64,000 nucleotides of DNA from Siphonodentalium dalli (Eukaryota > Mollusca > Scaphopoda > Gadilida > Siphonodentaliidae). Position numbers and translations under genes: made by a program. Position 1 is the first letter of the stretch. Each line of letters begins with the position of its first letter. The notes beneath the pieces were generated by a model, which was given only the letters and a program-made list of their open reading frames with translations, was not told the DNA's origin and made no database searches. Of the stretch, positions 41,408 through 54,256 are shown piece by piece. The stretch covers positions 61,207,897 to 61,271,896 of the forward strand of contig CP136063.1 of NCBI GenBank assembly GCA_032622095.1. Reading direction: 5' to 3'.

Positions 41408-42039
41408 GTAAGTACAATTAGTCATATTATTGTAATATTCATATGTAATTAAGATAATTGTGTACCAGCGTAGAGGTAATTTAATTGTCAAATGGTTTGA
41501 ATATTATAATTACTCTGATGATCATACTTCATGTATTATATACCTACCAAACGTGAAAATAAAATTCAGCCATCATGCGGCCTAATTTGACCTTTGATTG
41601 AATTATATGCTTTCATTCATTGCTCGCACAAGAACGGAAAACGTTATATATGTAATTTGTCGAGATCTTATAATAATATCATAGCTGGTGCGTAGTATAT
41701 GGACGGTGCAATGTGAAAATAATTTAGAATACCCGTGTTGGTAGACCACATAAACAGAATACATTACCTTAAATTTATCAACGAAAATCCAATGAAATGA
41801 GTGCAGACAGACAATCCAAATGCTTATATATTATTATCATGCCAAGAGGGTGCTCCTGGGAGCTCCAAATTTCCGCTTTAATAATGTTCTCCCCAGTCTG
41901 ATTAAAACCGATCTCAGACTATAACGATACTGATCAGTATCGTTAGAATCTGAGTATGGTTTTAATCAGACTGTGGTCGCCCTTGTTCCCATGGTAGTTG
42001 TCAAGCAGGCTAGTTTTTATGTTTACCCATACCATAGTA
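41408..42039. other. Intron sequence of the host gene
   Basis: No feature, except a short hairpin at about 41893-41975 where CAGTCTGATTAAAAC pairs with GTTTTAATCAGACTG, probably a small palindromic MITE. Confidence 0.5.
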
Positions 42040-42730
42040 TGGTAAACATAATGGCGACGTCCGGATTGACCACTCGTCGTGCGTCCGTCCGTCTGTCTGT
42101 CTGTCTGTCCGTGGACACTTTACGCATGGTACGATAACTCAAATATTTTCTATCCGATCGGAACTAAATTTTCTATATGAGTTTCTCAGACCGAAATACA
42201 GATCGAGTTCGAATATGGGTTTGATCCGAGTTTTTTTTACGGAGTTATGGCCCTTTTTCGACTTCGAATTCACGCATGCTGTCATAACTCAAACAATTTT
42301 TATCTGATCGGAACCAAATTTGGCATGTGAGTTTCAGAGCACAAAATACAGATCGAGTTCGAATATGGGTTTGATCCGTGTATTTTTACGGAGTTATGGC
42401 CCTTTTTCGACTTAGAATTCATGGATGCTACGATAAAAAATATTATCTCATGAGAACCAAATTTGGTATGTGAGTTTCTCTATCTAAAATACAATTCGAG
42501 TTCGAATATGGGTTTGATCAGATTATTTTTAATGGAGTTATGGCCCTTTGATATAGAATTCATCCATGCTTCGATAGCTCAACCAGCTATCGTCTGATAG
42601 GAACCAAAATTGGTATGTGAGTTTCTCAACTCAAAATACAGATCAAGTTTGAATATGGGTTAGATCCTGTTTTTTACACCAGAGTTATGACCCTTTTTAA
42701 CTAAGGATTGAACAGATTCGATATTTTTAT
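42040..42730. repeat. Dispersed repeat with four ~140-bp units and GTCC/GTCT tract
   Basis: Starts with a GTCCGTCCGTCTGTCTGTCT tract (42080-42110), then four diverged units each with GAACCAAATTTGGTATGTGA-like, AGTTCGAATATGGGTTTGAT and GAGTTATGGCCCTTTTT phrases. It lies inside the host gene's first intron. It is non-coding. Confidence 0.8.
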
Positions 42731-44286
42731 GCTTATCATGTAGAACCATAGCAGCTCATCCCTGTGATATCAGTTAGCACTGAGAGAGAGAATATATTAA
42801 CTTGTATTATTGGAAATTAGAGTTATTTTTAGCCATCATTGTCAGGGCACAGTGTAATTGGACAGAGGACCATCATTCTCCTATTATATCCCTTTCACTT
42901 GTATGGATTTTTGTGGTTAAAATGAACCCTTAATTCTGAACATTCCTTATACTTAGCAGAAATACCTTTATCTGATATATCTCATTTTATTGAGATGTAT
43001 GTGAATCCACGTTACTTAAAGGGATACTGTACGCCAAATGTTGTAATTGGTTTTTATAGTCTCCGAGTCGGAGAATAAGGTAACAAATTTTTCTTTATTT
43101 GAAAGTCTGTTGAGTACGAAGTAGTGTTACGGATGACAAATTTACCGGAATGCAAAAATAAAAATTGTCGTTGTCGAGTAATTTTTGTACAGTTTTCAAC
43201 CAAATGAATCAAATAAAAGTTATATTATATGCATACTAGTCCCACATAATCATTTAAGTTATTGTATCGTCGCTAGTCAGTGAGTATTTTATTTTATTTT
43301 TTTTATTAACCCATTTCACCACTTATTCTGTGGTATTCGAGTATACATGAAGCCACCGACCCGCCCGACCCCAATATCCATTACAATTAATTATACATTA
43401 AGCCTTTACAACGGGAAGGACGGGCCGGCGTATATATATATGGTACATGCGCAGTTCACAACAGAGAGGGGAGAGGAGTTCTCAGCGCACGTGCAAGTCG
43501 TTCTAAAGCATTGAGGAACCGGTTTATTCACACCTCATTGGAGACGATAAAAAAATAACAAAAAACACACCAAAAAACCCCAGAAAAACATGGCGTATTA
43601 TGCATACTGTCATGAGGTCAGAGTTATATTTATACATATGTTTATGCATTAGTTCTATATCATCCTTAATTTTACACGACATCTATTTCTTGCTTGATTT
43701 CGCTCAAAGTTATATATGGTATTTTTCACATTTGCGCTAGGAACATCTCTCCGCCTGCATATCAAAAAATGGTTAATTATAATCATAGAAACAGTAGGAC
43801 TAACATGTCAGTCATCAACATTATATATAATAGTCATATTCAAACATATATATGTAGGTATTAAATTGATAATAAAAGTTTACACTTTAGATATGTATTA
43901 GGGGCTCCATACGTTTTGCTATTGTTTATTTACTATTTAACAATATCCATGATATTTTGTCATACATTAAGCCTGACCCTTCGACAACATACCACCCCAT
44001 TCCATTAATAAACATCCCTAGTTTGCAAGACGAACACGCACACACAACGTTTACACAAAACTGGGTCAGACGGGGCCAACAAGAATCGTGCAGCAGTAAT
44101 AACATTAATTTTTCGTGCTGATCCGTTGACCTGGAGAGTAAATTGGAAGCCACCCATGCACTCGTGTCACGTCGTTGGGAAGGTTTTATTGTTGCTGAAT
44201 AAATGTGTGTTGCGCGTTGAACGTTTACTATACTTTAAAAGTTGCATCTCGGATTTAAACGTTACATCTCAGGTTTTGTGGCTTGC
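42731..44286. other. Intronic non-coding stretch
   Basis: No supported gene. 43430-43600 carries a TATATATATGG box and GC-richer sequence that could be an alternative promoter, without further support. Confidence 0.35.
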
Positions 44287-44506
44287 ATGCTTGTTACCGT
44301 GACACATGAGAGGCGGTGGACGGATACTTTTATTCGTGTTGTTCTACTTTGGAAAATTGTCTGGATTTTGTGTGTGTGTTTGTCAGCATTAAGGGGGTAT
44401 CGTCGTCGTCTAATGAGAGTGTCTGATTTGAAAAAAAGAATGGCGCGTATGCGGGCACGAGTGCTGTGGGGTTACCGTAATTTCCACAATATCAACTCCG
44501 CTAAAA
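44287..44506 (+). CDS. Possible exon, uncertain
   Basis: An ATG-started open frame of 73 codons plus one base, ending at AAAA|GTAAGT. It has a hydrophobic helix (VVLLWKIVWILCVCLSAL) followed by an Arg-rich helix (RMARMRARVLWGYR). It ends in phase 1 like the first exon at 41197, so it could be an alternative first exon or an unrelated gene. Composition is protein-like, but nothing was recognised. Confidence 0.3.
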
Positions 44507-45092
44507 GTAAGTATGTACTGATTAAATTACTTGTACAATTTTTTCAGTAGAATCAAGTGTAAATAATAACAAACAAAATATTTTTTATTTTTGTTGTTTT
44601 TTGTTACAACAATATGATGGAGCCCCGGATACTCTGAGGATCAGGTGACCCTGATTTTTCATCGCAAGATAACATTTTTAATTTGTTTAATGCTTTTTAC
44701 AATCTGTTGTATCTGTTTTGCGTTGATGGTTATATATGTTTATTCTGCAAACAAGAGCCAAGAGAGCTTTACGTATTTTTCGAATCGATTAAAAATAAGG
44801 TCGCTTGATCCCCAGTTTCGAGTTCATTAGTTTTTCGGGGGTTTGGAGTCCGGAGATTTCATTTACATGATTAAAGCTATTTTATATGACGCAGCGCTGT
44901 TATCGAAACAGCAACAACAACAACAACAAAATCATTGAAGTATGGTTGGTTTCAGATATGTTCAATACTACGATCAGCAACGACAACAACAACATTGGGG
45001 TTTGGTTGAATTGGGACAAGCTTCACCATGTCAGGTTCATGGTGGTTAGTGTGTGACAAACATCTACACATATAATGTGGATTATGAACAGG
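44507..45092. other. Non-coding, contains CAA-repeat patches
   Basis: (CAA)n-type patches at about 44910-44930 and 44978-44992. Probably includes the 3' end of the LINE that follows on the minus strand. Confidence 0.35.
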
Positions 45093-46187
45093 TCATAGCA
45101 TCGGGATTTCAGATATAAGATTATTTACTTCAGAGACTACTCTAGCAATTCCGCGTGTAACCCGTGGTTTTCGGTTGTTCATCAGTTGACTCAACTTAAA
45201 CATGTTGGGTCTTGTGTAGTAGTACGGAGCAATGTATCTAGATCTGATGGAGTTAAATTTCGGGCATTTAAGAAGAACATGAAATTCGTCTCCGATCTCA
45301 GAGTAATCGCAAAATGTGCACGTTCTGTCCTCTGCCAGCGCACTAGTCCAGTCACCTACTTCAACGGGTAGTCTATGGTTACGTGTTCTAAATTTGATTA
45401 GTGTTAGCGCATCGTTTGTATTTAATTTTGTTATATAGTCTTCTTCTTTGAATATTAGTTTTATTTCTCGGTAAAATGAGTATTTTGTTGATGAGGACAA
45501 TGTGTTCCGCCATTGTTGGATGTAAGTGTCTTCGAGTTTTCGCTTTGTGACCTCCCGAAACGATCTCAATGTTCCAATTGAATGAAATTTCCACACCCCG
45601 CTCATGCCAATATCATGTAATAATTTCGATACATAATTAATCCAATTAGATTTATGGTTTTTGAAAATATCTGTCTGATTAAATTGACTGCACAACCTCC
45701 AGTACATAAGATAAGAGAGTTTGTCGCGTTTACCAGTCACCAGTCGTCCCCAAAAGTTCAAAATTCTTTGTTGAATTTTCAATGAAATAGGGAATATACC
45801 GAGTTCTCCATAGATAAAAGCAGTGGGTGTGGTCTTTTTAAGTCTAAGTATGAATTTTAGAAACCATAATTCTAGTCTTTCAACAATCGCTAGACTTCCA
45901 ATACCCCATATTTCAGATCCGTAAGTTATTATTGGGACTATCGTTTTCTCATATAGATCTATAGTACACTTTAAAGATAGTTTCAAGTTCCGGATCTTAC
46001 CAATGAGTCCGAACATCGCTCGTTTAGCTTGCTGACATCGTGTTTTCTTTTCTTCGATGAATGACCCGGTGGATGAGAAAGTGACGCCGAGATATTTATA
46101 ATGTTTTACCGTCTCTAAAGGTCGAGAGTCAATAGTAAACTGAATCTTGGTTGGGAGTAGCTTGAGTGTCCCCCCCCGCATCATCAT
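45093..46187 (-). pseudogene. 5'-truncated LINE: reverse-transcriptase C-terminal region
   Basis: A 364-codon open frame on the minus strand that starts inside the thumb side of a non-LTR reverse transcriptase. KHYKYLGVTFSSTGSF (the 'YLG' motif after the palm), then CQQAKRAMFGL, LYEKTIVPIITYGSEIWG, ALTLIKFRTRNHRLPVEVG, and the C-terminal zinc motif CTFC...H....C. The catalytic YxDD core is absent because the copy begins at about 46187, as expected of incomplete reverse transcription. The open frame of this part suggests a young insertion. It lies in the host gene's first intron, antisense to it. Confidence 0.85.
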
Positions 46188-46469
46188 AATATTTTAAGCG
46201 ATCGTGTGTGCGATCGGTTTAACAACCCAGTATCCCTTATTACTTTAAATGATTACGGAAATTTATATCAAATTAATAACTTTTAAATTATTAAATTTTA
46301 AGAAGCCTATTAACCTGAGCGTTTGCAGAATAGATCTTCGACTTATGTTTCTATATATTATCGATATTAGATCGTTGTTGTCACCGGAAATTTAATGAAA
46401 ATGGCGTACATTACCCCTTTAACTTTGTTTCATGTAATCCGTCCATTTTGTCTTGTTTTACTGTGTTCA
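46188..46469. other. Non-coding
   Basis: Nothing recognised in this short stretch. Confidence 0.4.
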
Positions 46470-46525
46470 TGTACATTTGACCATATATGGTGCAAGGTAC
46501 AAATAAACATGATTGATTGATTTAT
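46470..46525 (+). repeat. LINE 3' tail
   Basis: TTTGACCATATATGGTGCAA followed by GGTACAAATAAACATGATTG and repeated TTGATT, matching the tail at 14385-14445. Confidence 0.55.
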
Positions 46526-48119
46526 TGATAAATACAGGTATATCGGTCTAGGGTCACCTCTAGATGGGAGTTTCGAAATTTTAATGATTTTTTATGACAA
46601 ACAAACATGGCCATTTTCCATTTCAACCGTCAATCCATCAGAATACCATACAGCCCACATTTATTGGAGATTTGTTTTGAAACTTTACAGTCTTGTTGGT
46701 AAATAAAAAGAAGGAATGCTTCTATAATACAGAACATTATTGATCAGATATTAAGATCATGAAAACTGAGTAAAATTGTCATTTAAATGTAAATGTTTTT
46801 CTGTTTACGGTGATCGGAACAAATATTAATATTTTCAACAACTAAGGCCTCTGGTGCCTTTAAACTTCCCATCATGTCTAATCAAGTTGGGGTCGTAAAA
46901 CATTCTAGGGACTTTTTCTAGGGCAACATTCCGAATCAGAATGATGCCACTCTGTAATAAACCTTGAGGATTTTGAGATATCCGACCCTTTCCTGCCGAA
47001 CATTAAAAACTAGACCGACACGAGTCCTAAAAATTGACGTTTAATTTACCCACTTGTGTGAACAAGGTTGAACTTTAACTTTAAACTCTCTAATATTCAA
47101 GATATGTCAACAATTTCTCAATTGTTCATGCTACTATCTAGTCTGCATCCAAACGCAAAGCAACATAGGAGAACGACTCCGCTTTTTGGTGGAAAATGTA
47201 TACCATGATATCTTTCCCTTCACCATAAATATAAATGTTTTATTATATAATTAGTACTCGTGAAAATAGGATGTTTAGCCATCACGCATGAGATAGTACC
47301 CATACCACTCAAAAAGTGTAGATATCCTCTATATATCATATTCATGAATATAAGTTACAACACTCACCAAAAAGAAGCTGCAATATATTCCAGTTATAAA
47401 TTGGAAAACGATCGAGACACAAAAAATACAATCTACGATCTTCGAAGGACGGAATTGTTAGTGGACCTGGAGATTTGGAGAATGTCAACGTATTAAATAA
47501 ATTGGAAGTTGTTTTATATACCCAAAATGAAACGTCAAGACACGTATCAACAGCTCTGTATAGGCAACGCCATATATATCAAAGCAACATTGTCCCGGAC
47601 ATAACAGATAAAGCCGCTATATATACATGAATAGAAAAACAGTTAATTTTTATGGCAGTCTCATCTATCGGGTAATTTTCGGTTTGAACATTAAGGATAG
47701 TCGTCTTGCGGTAAACCAGATAAAGCCGATAGCAAACAGTCAATTTTAATGGCAATAAAAGGATAAAGAAATTATTCAACAGTTTAAAGGTTACAATTAA
47801 CTAAATATGTCCCACAGGCGACAGTGTTAGGGTTCATAAGCCATCCCGACGATTGATTACCCTACTGAGCCAAACTTTAAATACTTTTGCGTGTAGAACT
47901 CCACGTCGAACATAAGTTGTCAAAAAGGAACTGGTGCCTCAACATACTTATTCCTGGAAAAAAATAGGCATTTACACAACTACCCCTTTTGTGCACAAAA
48001 TTTTAATATAGAACAAGAGGTGTGTACTCGAGTGCTAGCATACCCACACCGTGGCAAATTCAACCCGCATTATCCGTAAACTCAACCAAAAAGAATATTA
48101 TCTTTAAATAAAAATTCGG
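46526..48119. other. Intronic non-coding stretch
   Basis: No gene, RNA gene or strong repeat seen. Confidence 0.4.
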
Positions 48120-48600
48120 ACTAACAATATCGATATGGTGTCACAAGAAGCTTGTACAGAAAAATCTATTCAAATCGGTTCATATTTGTTAAAGTTATTA
48201 AGTCAGACAGACTTTTCTAAATAAGTCGAAAATGAGGTGTAATATTACGAAAAACAGTCTGAACCAATCCCTAGCCGCATCATGTAGAGAGGTAATTGTG
48301 AGAAGCATGTATACCAAAAATTATTGAAATCGGTTCATATTTGTTAAAGTTATTAAGTCGGACAGAATTTTCTAAGTCAAAATAAGTCCAAAAAGAGCGT
48401 AACTTGAAAAAAAAAAGTCGGACCGAACCGCAATTATCATCCTAAGGAGATTGCAAACAAAAAATTATTGAAATCGGTTCATAGTTGTTCGAGTTATGTT
48501 GTCGGACGGACGGACGGGCAAACTGACGGAGAAAGCGTGACGGACGGACGCAGTCAATCCAGTATACCCCCCATTTTCTTCGAAAGTGGCAGGGGGGGGG
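48120..48600. repeat. Dispersed repeat with GACGGACGG tract
   Basis: Three diverged ~130-150-bp units share GAAATCGGTTCATATTTGTT followed by AAAGTTATTAAGTC, ending in GGACGGACGGACGGGC (48503) and 'gtatacccccc.attttcttc'. The ending matches 8290-8330, so the two loci belong to one family. Confidence 0.75.
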
Positions 48601-50338
48601 GTCTGGAAAAAAAATGCACATATTCCTCCAAAATTTTGGGGACCCACCCCCCGTTTCTCATGTTTTTATCAAAATTTCAGAGGTTTTTTTTAGCCGTTCT
48701 TCAATAACTGTGTTAACTGCCTTACTAATTGGTAAACACACATCAGAAAAACGAAAAATATACTGTATTTCCATGTGTTTCCTGGTGTTTTCAGTATCTA
48801 ACAACAATATTAATTAAGCATTGTGTATATAGGTACACTATATGTCACAAATTGCCCTAGACCCCATTATAGCCTTAATATATAGAGTTTGTTGTGTCTG
48901 ACAGAGAACACTGGCCAGTGTAAATAGTGGTAAACAGGTCAGGGGTTCCACAATTATATGTGCATGATCAAAGAACTCTTTAGTCTTATCCAACGGGATG
49001 GGGTGGGGAGGGGAATAAAAATACCCCAACCCTACGAATTTTGACAACCAATGTAGCCGCTTGATGAACAATCCCACAGTGGCCAGGAATTAACATGGCC
49101 CATGATTTTCTTTTTTCTTTCACATTAAACAACCGAAGATATTATACACCATTAAGCTGCCGGTATTTTTTTTATGCTGACTCAAGATTCCCTACACATT
49201 AAATGCCAAGGGGCATAATTTCAAGTATTTAGTTGCTTATAACCTAAAACACATAATCACAATTCAAAATATTCTCTCACTGAATTATGAAATGTTGTGT
49301 ATTCTGCACAATGACCTAGGTTTACATACGATCAGTAATTTGTAAAAAATTAAGAGTTATATCAGTTTTATGAGATTATATACCAATTTTAGTGAAATTC
49401 GGGGGGTGGGTGTCATAAGATTATCTCTTTGCAGATTTGGGGGTGGTGGGTCCCCGAAAATTCCAGATGCCAAAAAAAAATACTTCCTGAAATATTTTTA
49501 CTACCCCACCCCCCAACCCCCCCCCCCCCCACCCCTGTCCACGTTGCTTGATTTTCGGTGATAACGTGTTAATATTTACACGTTCAATTGAATTGAAGTA
49601 TTCTCTGTATTGCGAGAGTGAAATGTGAACACACAACACACCCGCAGAATTGTATGTGGCAAAGTTTTATTTACGATCACAGACATCTGGCTGTGGCAGA
49701 TGTATCATGGTAGTAACTGTACTGGGTGAAATCAATCGTGGGGTGAAATAGACGGCTCCCATGTTGTCATAAAAATTAATTTAACAGCTAACAGGGTTTC
49801 AATGGACAAATGTCAGATAAGAGATCATGGTAGATTTGAGCAGTTATTTGGAGATAGGGCTAGGAATGGACCAGCATAACAGATATCCACCGTTAAGTCA
49901 AAACATAATCCGTCTTGCCGCCGTCGGGGGCATATGCCACGTGATAGCGTACCTCTTGTTTATTTACAAGCAGTGGGTTTCGTTGTCCAATTATGATGGC
50001 CTTTCGTACGGTGATAGACCACGCAGAGCATTATGGGGAACAGATATTCATTTATTCATGCAATAAAATTGAAAAAAAATTCCACAGCACTCTGCCGCTA
50101 TATAACAGCTATAACCAGAGGAAACTGTCATTTGGTATTAGTTTATCAATAAAATTAATTTAAACTAGAAGTGTGACTGTCCCGATGGGACTATGAAGGA
50201 TACCCCCCCCCCCGTGTTTTTAAAATACTAAGATGTTTCACATGTCAGTAAACATTTAGTTAAAATAACTGTATGATAATGAAATATTGAATTTCACTGA
50301 TAAATCCCTGATAACGGACCTGGTGGAACAAAACACAG
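48601..50338. other. Intronic non-coding stretch
   Basis: Homopolymeric C/G tracts at about 49505-49532 and 50202. No gene supported. The open frame of the next exon extends back to 50269, but no acceptor precedes it there. Confidence 0.35.
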
Positions 50339-50526
50339 AAGAAATGAAAAACAAATTGATGGATGATGTGCTCCAAGAGTACCTTCTTGGAAAACTTCCG
50401 GACGAAAATCCGAAAAAAAGAACCCCAAAAAGGCGGTTGGACAACGACTACGTCTACGAGGGAGAGAATGACCATGTTCACGCAGCTACAATAAATAAGA
50501 CGCCAGACGCCGGTGACCATGCCAAT
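50339..50526 (+). CDS. Internal exon of the host gene
   Basis: A protein-like frame (MKNKLMDDVLQEYLLGKLPD, then basic PKKRTPKRRLDNDY) ends at AAT|GTAAGG in phase 0. An acceptor at 50337-50338 would join the phase-1 first exon in frame, although its pyrimidine tract is poor and the open frame starts at 50269. The 5' limit is therefore uncertain. The donor is partly supplied by the MITE at 50531. PKKRTPKRR could be a nuclear localisation signal. Confidence 0.5.
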
Positions 50527-50530
50527 GTAA

Positions 50531-51640
50531 GGGTGCATTTACATTGCTATAGAACTGTACACAGATCTACACGCAGACTAGTGTAAACGGGTTGATATAG
50601 AAATGCACACAGAAAGAAAACGGTATTAGTTCGTGTGAGCAAAAATTGTGTCCGCTATCCGTCACGGTCAACGCCGAAGCACTGCGACAGGCAAATCTGT
50701 TTTGATTAATTGTTACTCGGGCTTGGCGAATGTGTTTTAGCGTTCGTTGTCATTTCAACCCGTGTATTTCGAATAATGAACACGGACAGGGACGTGGCAA
50801 CTTTGGTAAAAATGTTCAACTGTTGGAAATTTCATACCTGACACAACATTAGTTGTAATTTCCAAACCAACCGTTGAATAGGTTGAACATGAGCTTGTAG
50901 TTTGATTTTCAAACATTATATGGGGGGGTATTGTTTTCGGACCAATATTTGCATAATTTCCTATCAAAATTTTGGGCTGGAATGGCCATCAGCTGGAAGT
51001 TTTCCAACCTTATTGGGGCGGGTGTCAGGTTGGAAATTTCCAACACTTGAAAAGATTGTGTCCTGGTCCCTCCCCGTGGCCAGTCAAAAACTGCTAGTTA
51101 ATTTAAGAAAACAATATTGTCCTACATTTGGTCAACATTGCCTTTGGAATTGTCATCAGTTGGAATTGTTACTACATTTGTTCAAATAAAGGGTATTGTA
51201 GGGTGGATACCCATTCCATACAAATCCAAAATGGCCACCGCCCAGATGGTGTCAAACAGGAGACCTATAGATATATAGATGATCACCTGAAATCCTAAAT
51301 ATTGGTGGAATCGCCATCTGAAGCTATATGGGTGCTCGCTAACCTCTCTATTTGTGCACACAGTTGTTTGTTGTGTATTCCTATGCGATTTTCAGTCTTT
51401 CTTCAAGTGGTATAAGGATACACTTTAAATACATGCGGCACATACCAAATCGCTGTTGTCTGCTGACAGTGATCCATTTTATGTCTGGCCTAAATTGACA
51501 CGACTCGTAATGAATTGTCAATTGCCAGAGTACTGATCAGCGCGCATTCACTATTAGTAATCATATTGTGATCACAGCAATGCGCGACACGTGACTTCAT
51601 ACAGATCTATGTACAGTTCTGTATCAGTGTAAATGCACCC
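50531..51640. mobile_element. Harbinger-like non-autonomous element, 1.1 kb
   Basis: Termini GGGTGCATTTACA and TGTAAATGCACCC, flanked by the 3-bp duplication TAA (50528-50530 and 51641-51643), as expected for PIF/Harbinger elements. The arms continue with an AGAACTGTACACAGATCT-like pairing. Nested inside is a hAT-family fragment (50785-51180). No coding sequence. The left end overlaps the splice donor of the preceding exon. Confidence 0.8.
50785..51180. repeat. Fragment of the hAT-type family
   Basis: Begins ACAGGGACGTGGCAAC and matches 39492-39900 (GTTGGAAATTTCATACCTG, CCTGGTCCCTCCC.GTGGCCAGTC, AAAACTGCTAGTTAATTTAAG). The right end is missing. Confidence 0.8.
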
Positions 51641-51929
51641 TAACACCAAGTCCAACCGAATACTTCAAAAAAAAAAAAGCTGCACGCCAGGTTTGTAAAT
51701 TTGTTTGACGCAGGAAGTTGGTCGTAAGAAGAATGTGTCCAAATAATAAGTTATGTAATATGTACAAATTTAAATGAATATTATTACAGTTTTTAAATGC
51801 TCGTAACAGAAAATTGGTAGAGAAATAATAATAAATGGACATGTTTGTATTGTCGATGTTCAGAGAATCCTAGTATATATACAATTGCGTGATTGTGTTT
51901 ATTAAGTGTTTTTATTCTTTGCAATTTAG
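51641..51929. other. Intron with duplicated acceptor-side sequence
   Basis: 51765-51930 is repeated at about 52205-52330 and 52615-52728 (GAATATTATTA.AGTTTTTAAATGCT, TTGGTAGAGAAATAATAATA), ending in the same TTCTTTGCAATTTAG acceptor before two exons. Confidence 0.75.
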
Positions 51930-52016
51930 GTCTTAAAAGAAACGGACGAAAATGGAGTAGTGCCTCTCAGGACAAAGACAGTGCCAGAGCGGTCGGTGTC
52001 CAACTCAGTTCGTCGT
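51930..52016 (+). CDS. Host-gene exon, 29 codons
   Basis: Acceptor TTTGCAATTTAG, donor CGT|GTAAGT, phase 0 at both ends. It encodes KETDENGVVPLR-type polar sequence and is paralogous to the next exon. Confidence 0.65.
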
Positions 52017-52374
52017 GTAAGTTATATTATTATCATCCGTAATAGAGCAACTAAAAAAAACACATTAAAGCCATATTAAGGTGCTGGGATCGTTTTACTT
52101 CATGGTATTGATGGTTTTGTGACAATTACATTGGTAATCACTTCCTACAACTCATTAATAAAGTGCATTGTTGTGCAAACATCCATATATATATTCAATA
52201 TTACAATTCATTATTGTAATGAAATGAATATTATTATAGTTTTTGAATGCTTACAACAAAAATTGTTAGAGAAATAATAATAAATGGACACGTTTGTATT
52301 GTCGATGCTCAGAGAGTCATGATATATATATATATATATATATAACGCACACAATTACGGATCGTGTTTATTAA

Positions 52375-52467
52375 AGGTGGGTTATCTCTTTGTAAACATG
52401 TATTATAGAGTTACCGGGGTATAAAATATTAGATCTGAATCGAAGACTCCTGTCTGGAAATGCTTGA
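52375..52467. repeat. Family-1 TTAA MITE, left-end fragment
   Basis: TTAA (52371-52374), then AGGTGGGTTATCTCTTTG and ~90 bp matching 4459-4550, broken off after TGGAAATGCTT. Lies in an intron. Confidence 0.8.
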
Positions 52468-52728
52468 CTAAATTTTAGTAAAATCAACTCAATGGTAAAT
52501 CAACACAGAAAAGAGTATGCCAGTTAATGACATTATTATTCTTACCTCATGCTCGTAACAGAAATCTGTTAGAGAAATAAGTCTTATAAATGGAAGCTCA
52601 ATTCATTGTTGTAATTAAATGAATATTATTATAGTCTTCAAATGCTCGTAACCGAAAATTGGTAGAGAAATAATAATAGAAAATTGCGTGACCGTGTTTA
52701 TTAAGTGTTTTTATTCTTTGCAATTTAG

Positions 52729-52782
52729 GTCTCCATGGAAACGGACGATAATAGAGTACCTTTCGAGACTTGTTTGAACCCG
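52729..52782 (+). CDS. Host-gene exon, 18 codons, paralogue of the preceding exon
   Basis: Acceptor GCAATTTAG, donor CCG|GTAAGT, phase 0. It encodes METDDNRVPFET, clearly related to KETDENGVVPL of the preceding exon, and its upstream intron is also duplicated. Confidence 0.65.
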
Positions 52783-53755
52783 GTAAGTTGTGCGTATATT
52801 ATGAAATGATCTTAATGGCTAATATATAGACCAGGGCCATGACTAAGTTATATTAAAATCAAATAAATGGTAAATCAACACAGAAAAAGAGTATGCAAGT
52901 TATTGACAGTATTACTCATATCTCATGATAGTGTAAACGCTCGTAACATAAATTTATTAGAGAAATGAGTCTTATAAATAGAAGCTCAATTCATTACTAA
53001 ATTCATGACTAAATTTTATTAAAATCAAATCAATGGTAAATCCACACAGAAAGGAGTATGCCAGTCACTGACATTATTATTCTTACCTCCGGATAGTGAT
53101 CCTGTGTAGAATATGACAACCTCTTCATGATGATATCTTCGTTGCGCATTGTGTAACATGTTTTATGTTCTACAGATCCCACTGTCACCTTCTAGTATAT
53201 ATATATAGTCATGAAGGTGGAGGGCAAAAAACGCCATATCCACCAAGGAAAAATAAAATTATCAATATATATTGACATAACATAAAATTATCAATATATA
53301 ATGGCATAACAATTATAAAATGTAACGGAAACAATTTCCAAAATGCTCCCCCGGTCCTCACGGGGTGAGCAGTGATAGACAAAGGAGATAGACTTAAAGG
53401 GGTGGGTGGGTTGGGTGTAAATAAAATCTTCTACATTTATGAGTTCTTAAATTATTTCAAGAGAAGATTTTTTCCCAACCTTGGAATTGTAGAAATGGCG
53501 TTTCAAAGATTTGTGTGCGCATGCGCAAAACTGGAAATCGACACGTCTTGTTTCAATATTGTCATACCCAAAACCAATGGTGTATTTGACTACTGTAGAG
53601 ACGGATCGCTTGGAAATAAATGCGATTATTTCGTAATCGTGTATTTATATATTATATTGTCTTTATTTATTCAACTAAATATTGAGTAATTTCATTTCAA
53701 CTATACAAGTCTGTTCTGCTTTCAGAATAATTCACACCCTTTTATTATTTGTTAG
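52783..53755. other. Intron
   Basis: Contains another diverged copy of the duplicated intron sequence (about 52860-53090) and an unassigned ~200-bp open stretch near 53460-53640 without splice support. Confidence 0.4.
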
Positions 53756-53837
53756 AATTACGCAAGATATGCAGAATATGATCAAGGATGTGCGGACTAC
53801 TATAATTGGGAGCAAGGCAGTGGTGGGCAGTCAGTGT
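53756..53837 (+). CDS. Host-gene exon, tyrosine-rich
   Basis: Acceptor TTTGTTAG, donor CAGTGT|GTAAGT; 27 codons plus one base. It encodes NYARYAEYDQGCADYYNW. Enters in phase 0 and leaves in phase 1, matching the next exon. Confidence 0.65.
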
Positions 53838-54256
53838 GTAAGTTGTTAAATAATTGTTTTATGACATTCCAGTGTCGTGGATTTACAAACAGCAATATTC
53901 CCGCCTTTTTTTTATCAATGATATAAATCATAATGACCATGTAGAATTTCATCGTTTTAAAAGCATATGATTGGCTTATAAGCGACTCGAGGGGTAACAA
54001 TTTCTCTCAGTCGTCACGAGGAGTACACTAACAATCATATAACAGATGTGCATGAGCATATAAATAATAACTTTTGTAGACCCTAACTTGGTTTATTTAT
54101 GTCGGTTTGTTTCAAATGCGACTTCAATTTCCTATTTTATTAATGAAAACAATTCGTTACATTTGGTAATTTATGAACAAGCACATGTGCTCAGATTTCT
54201 TTATGTTAAAATGCCCATACACTGCCTAACACAAGTTTATTGCTTTATTATTCCAG

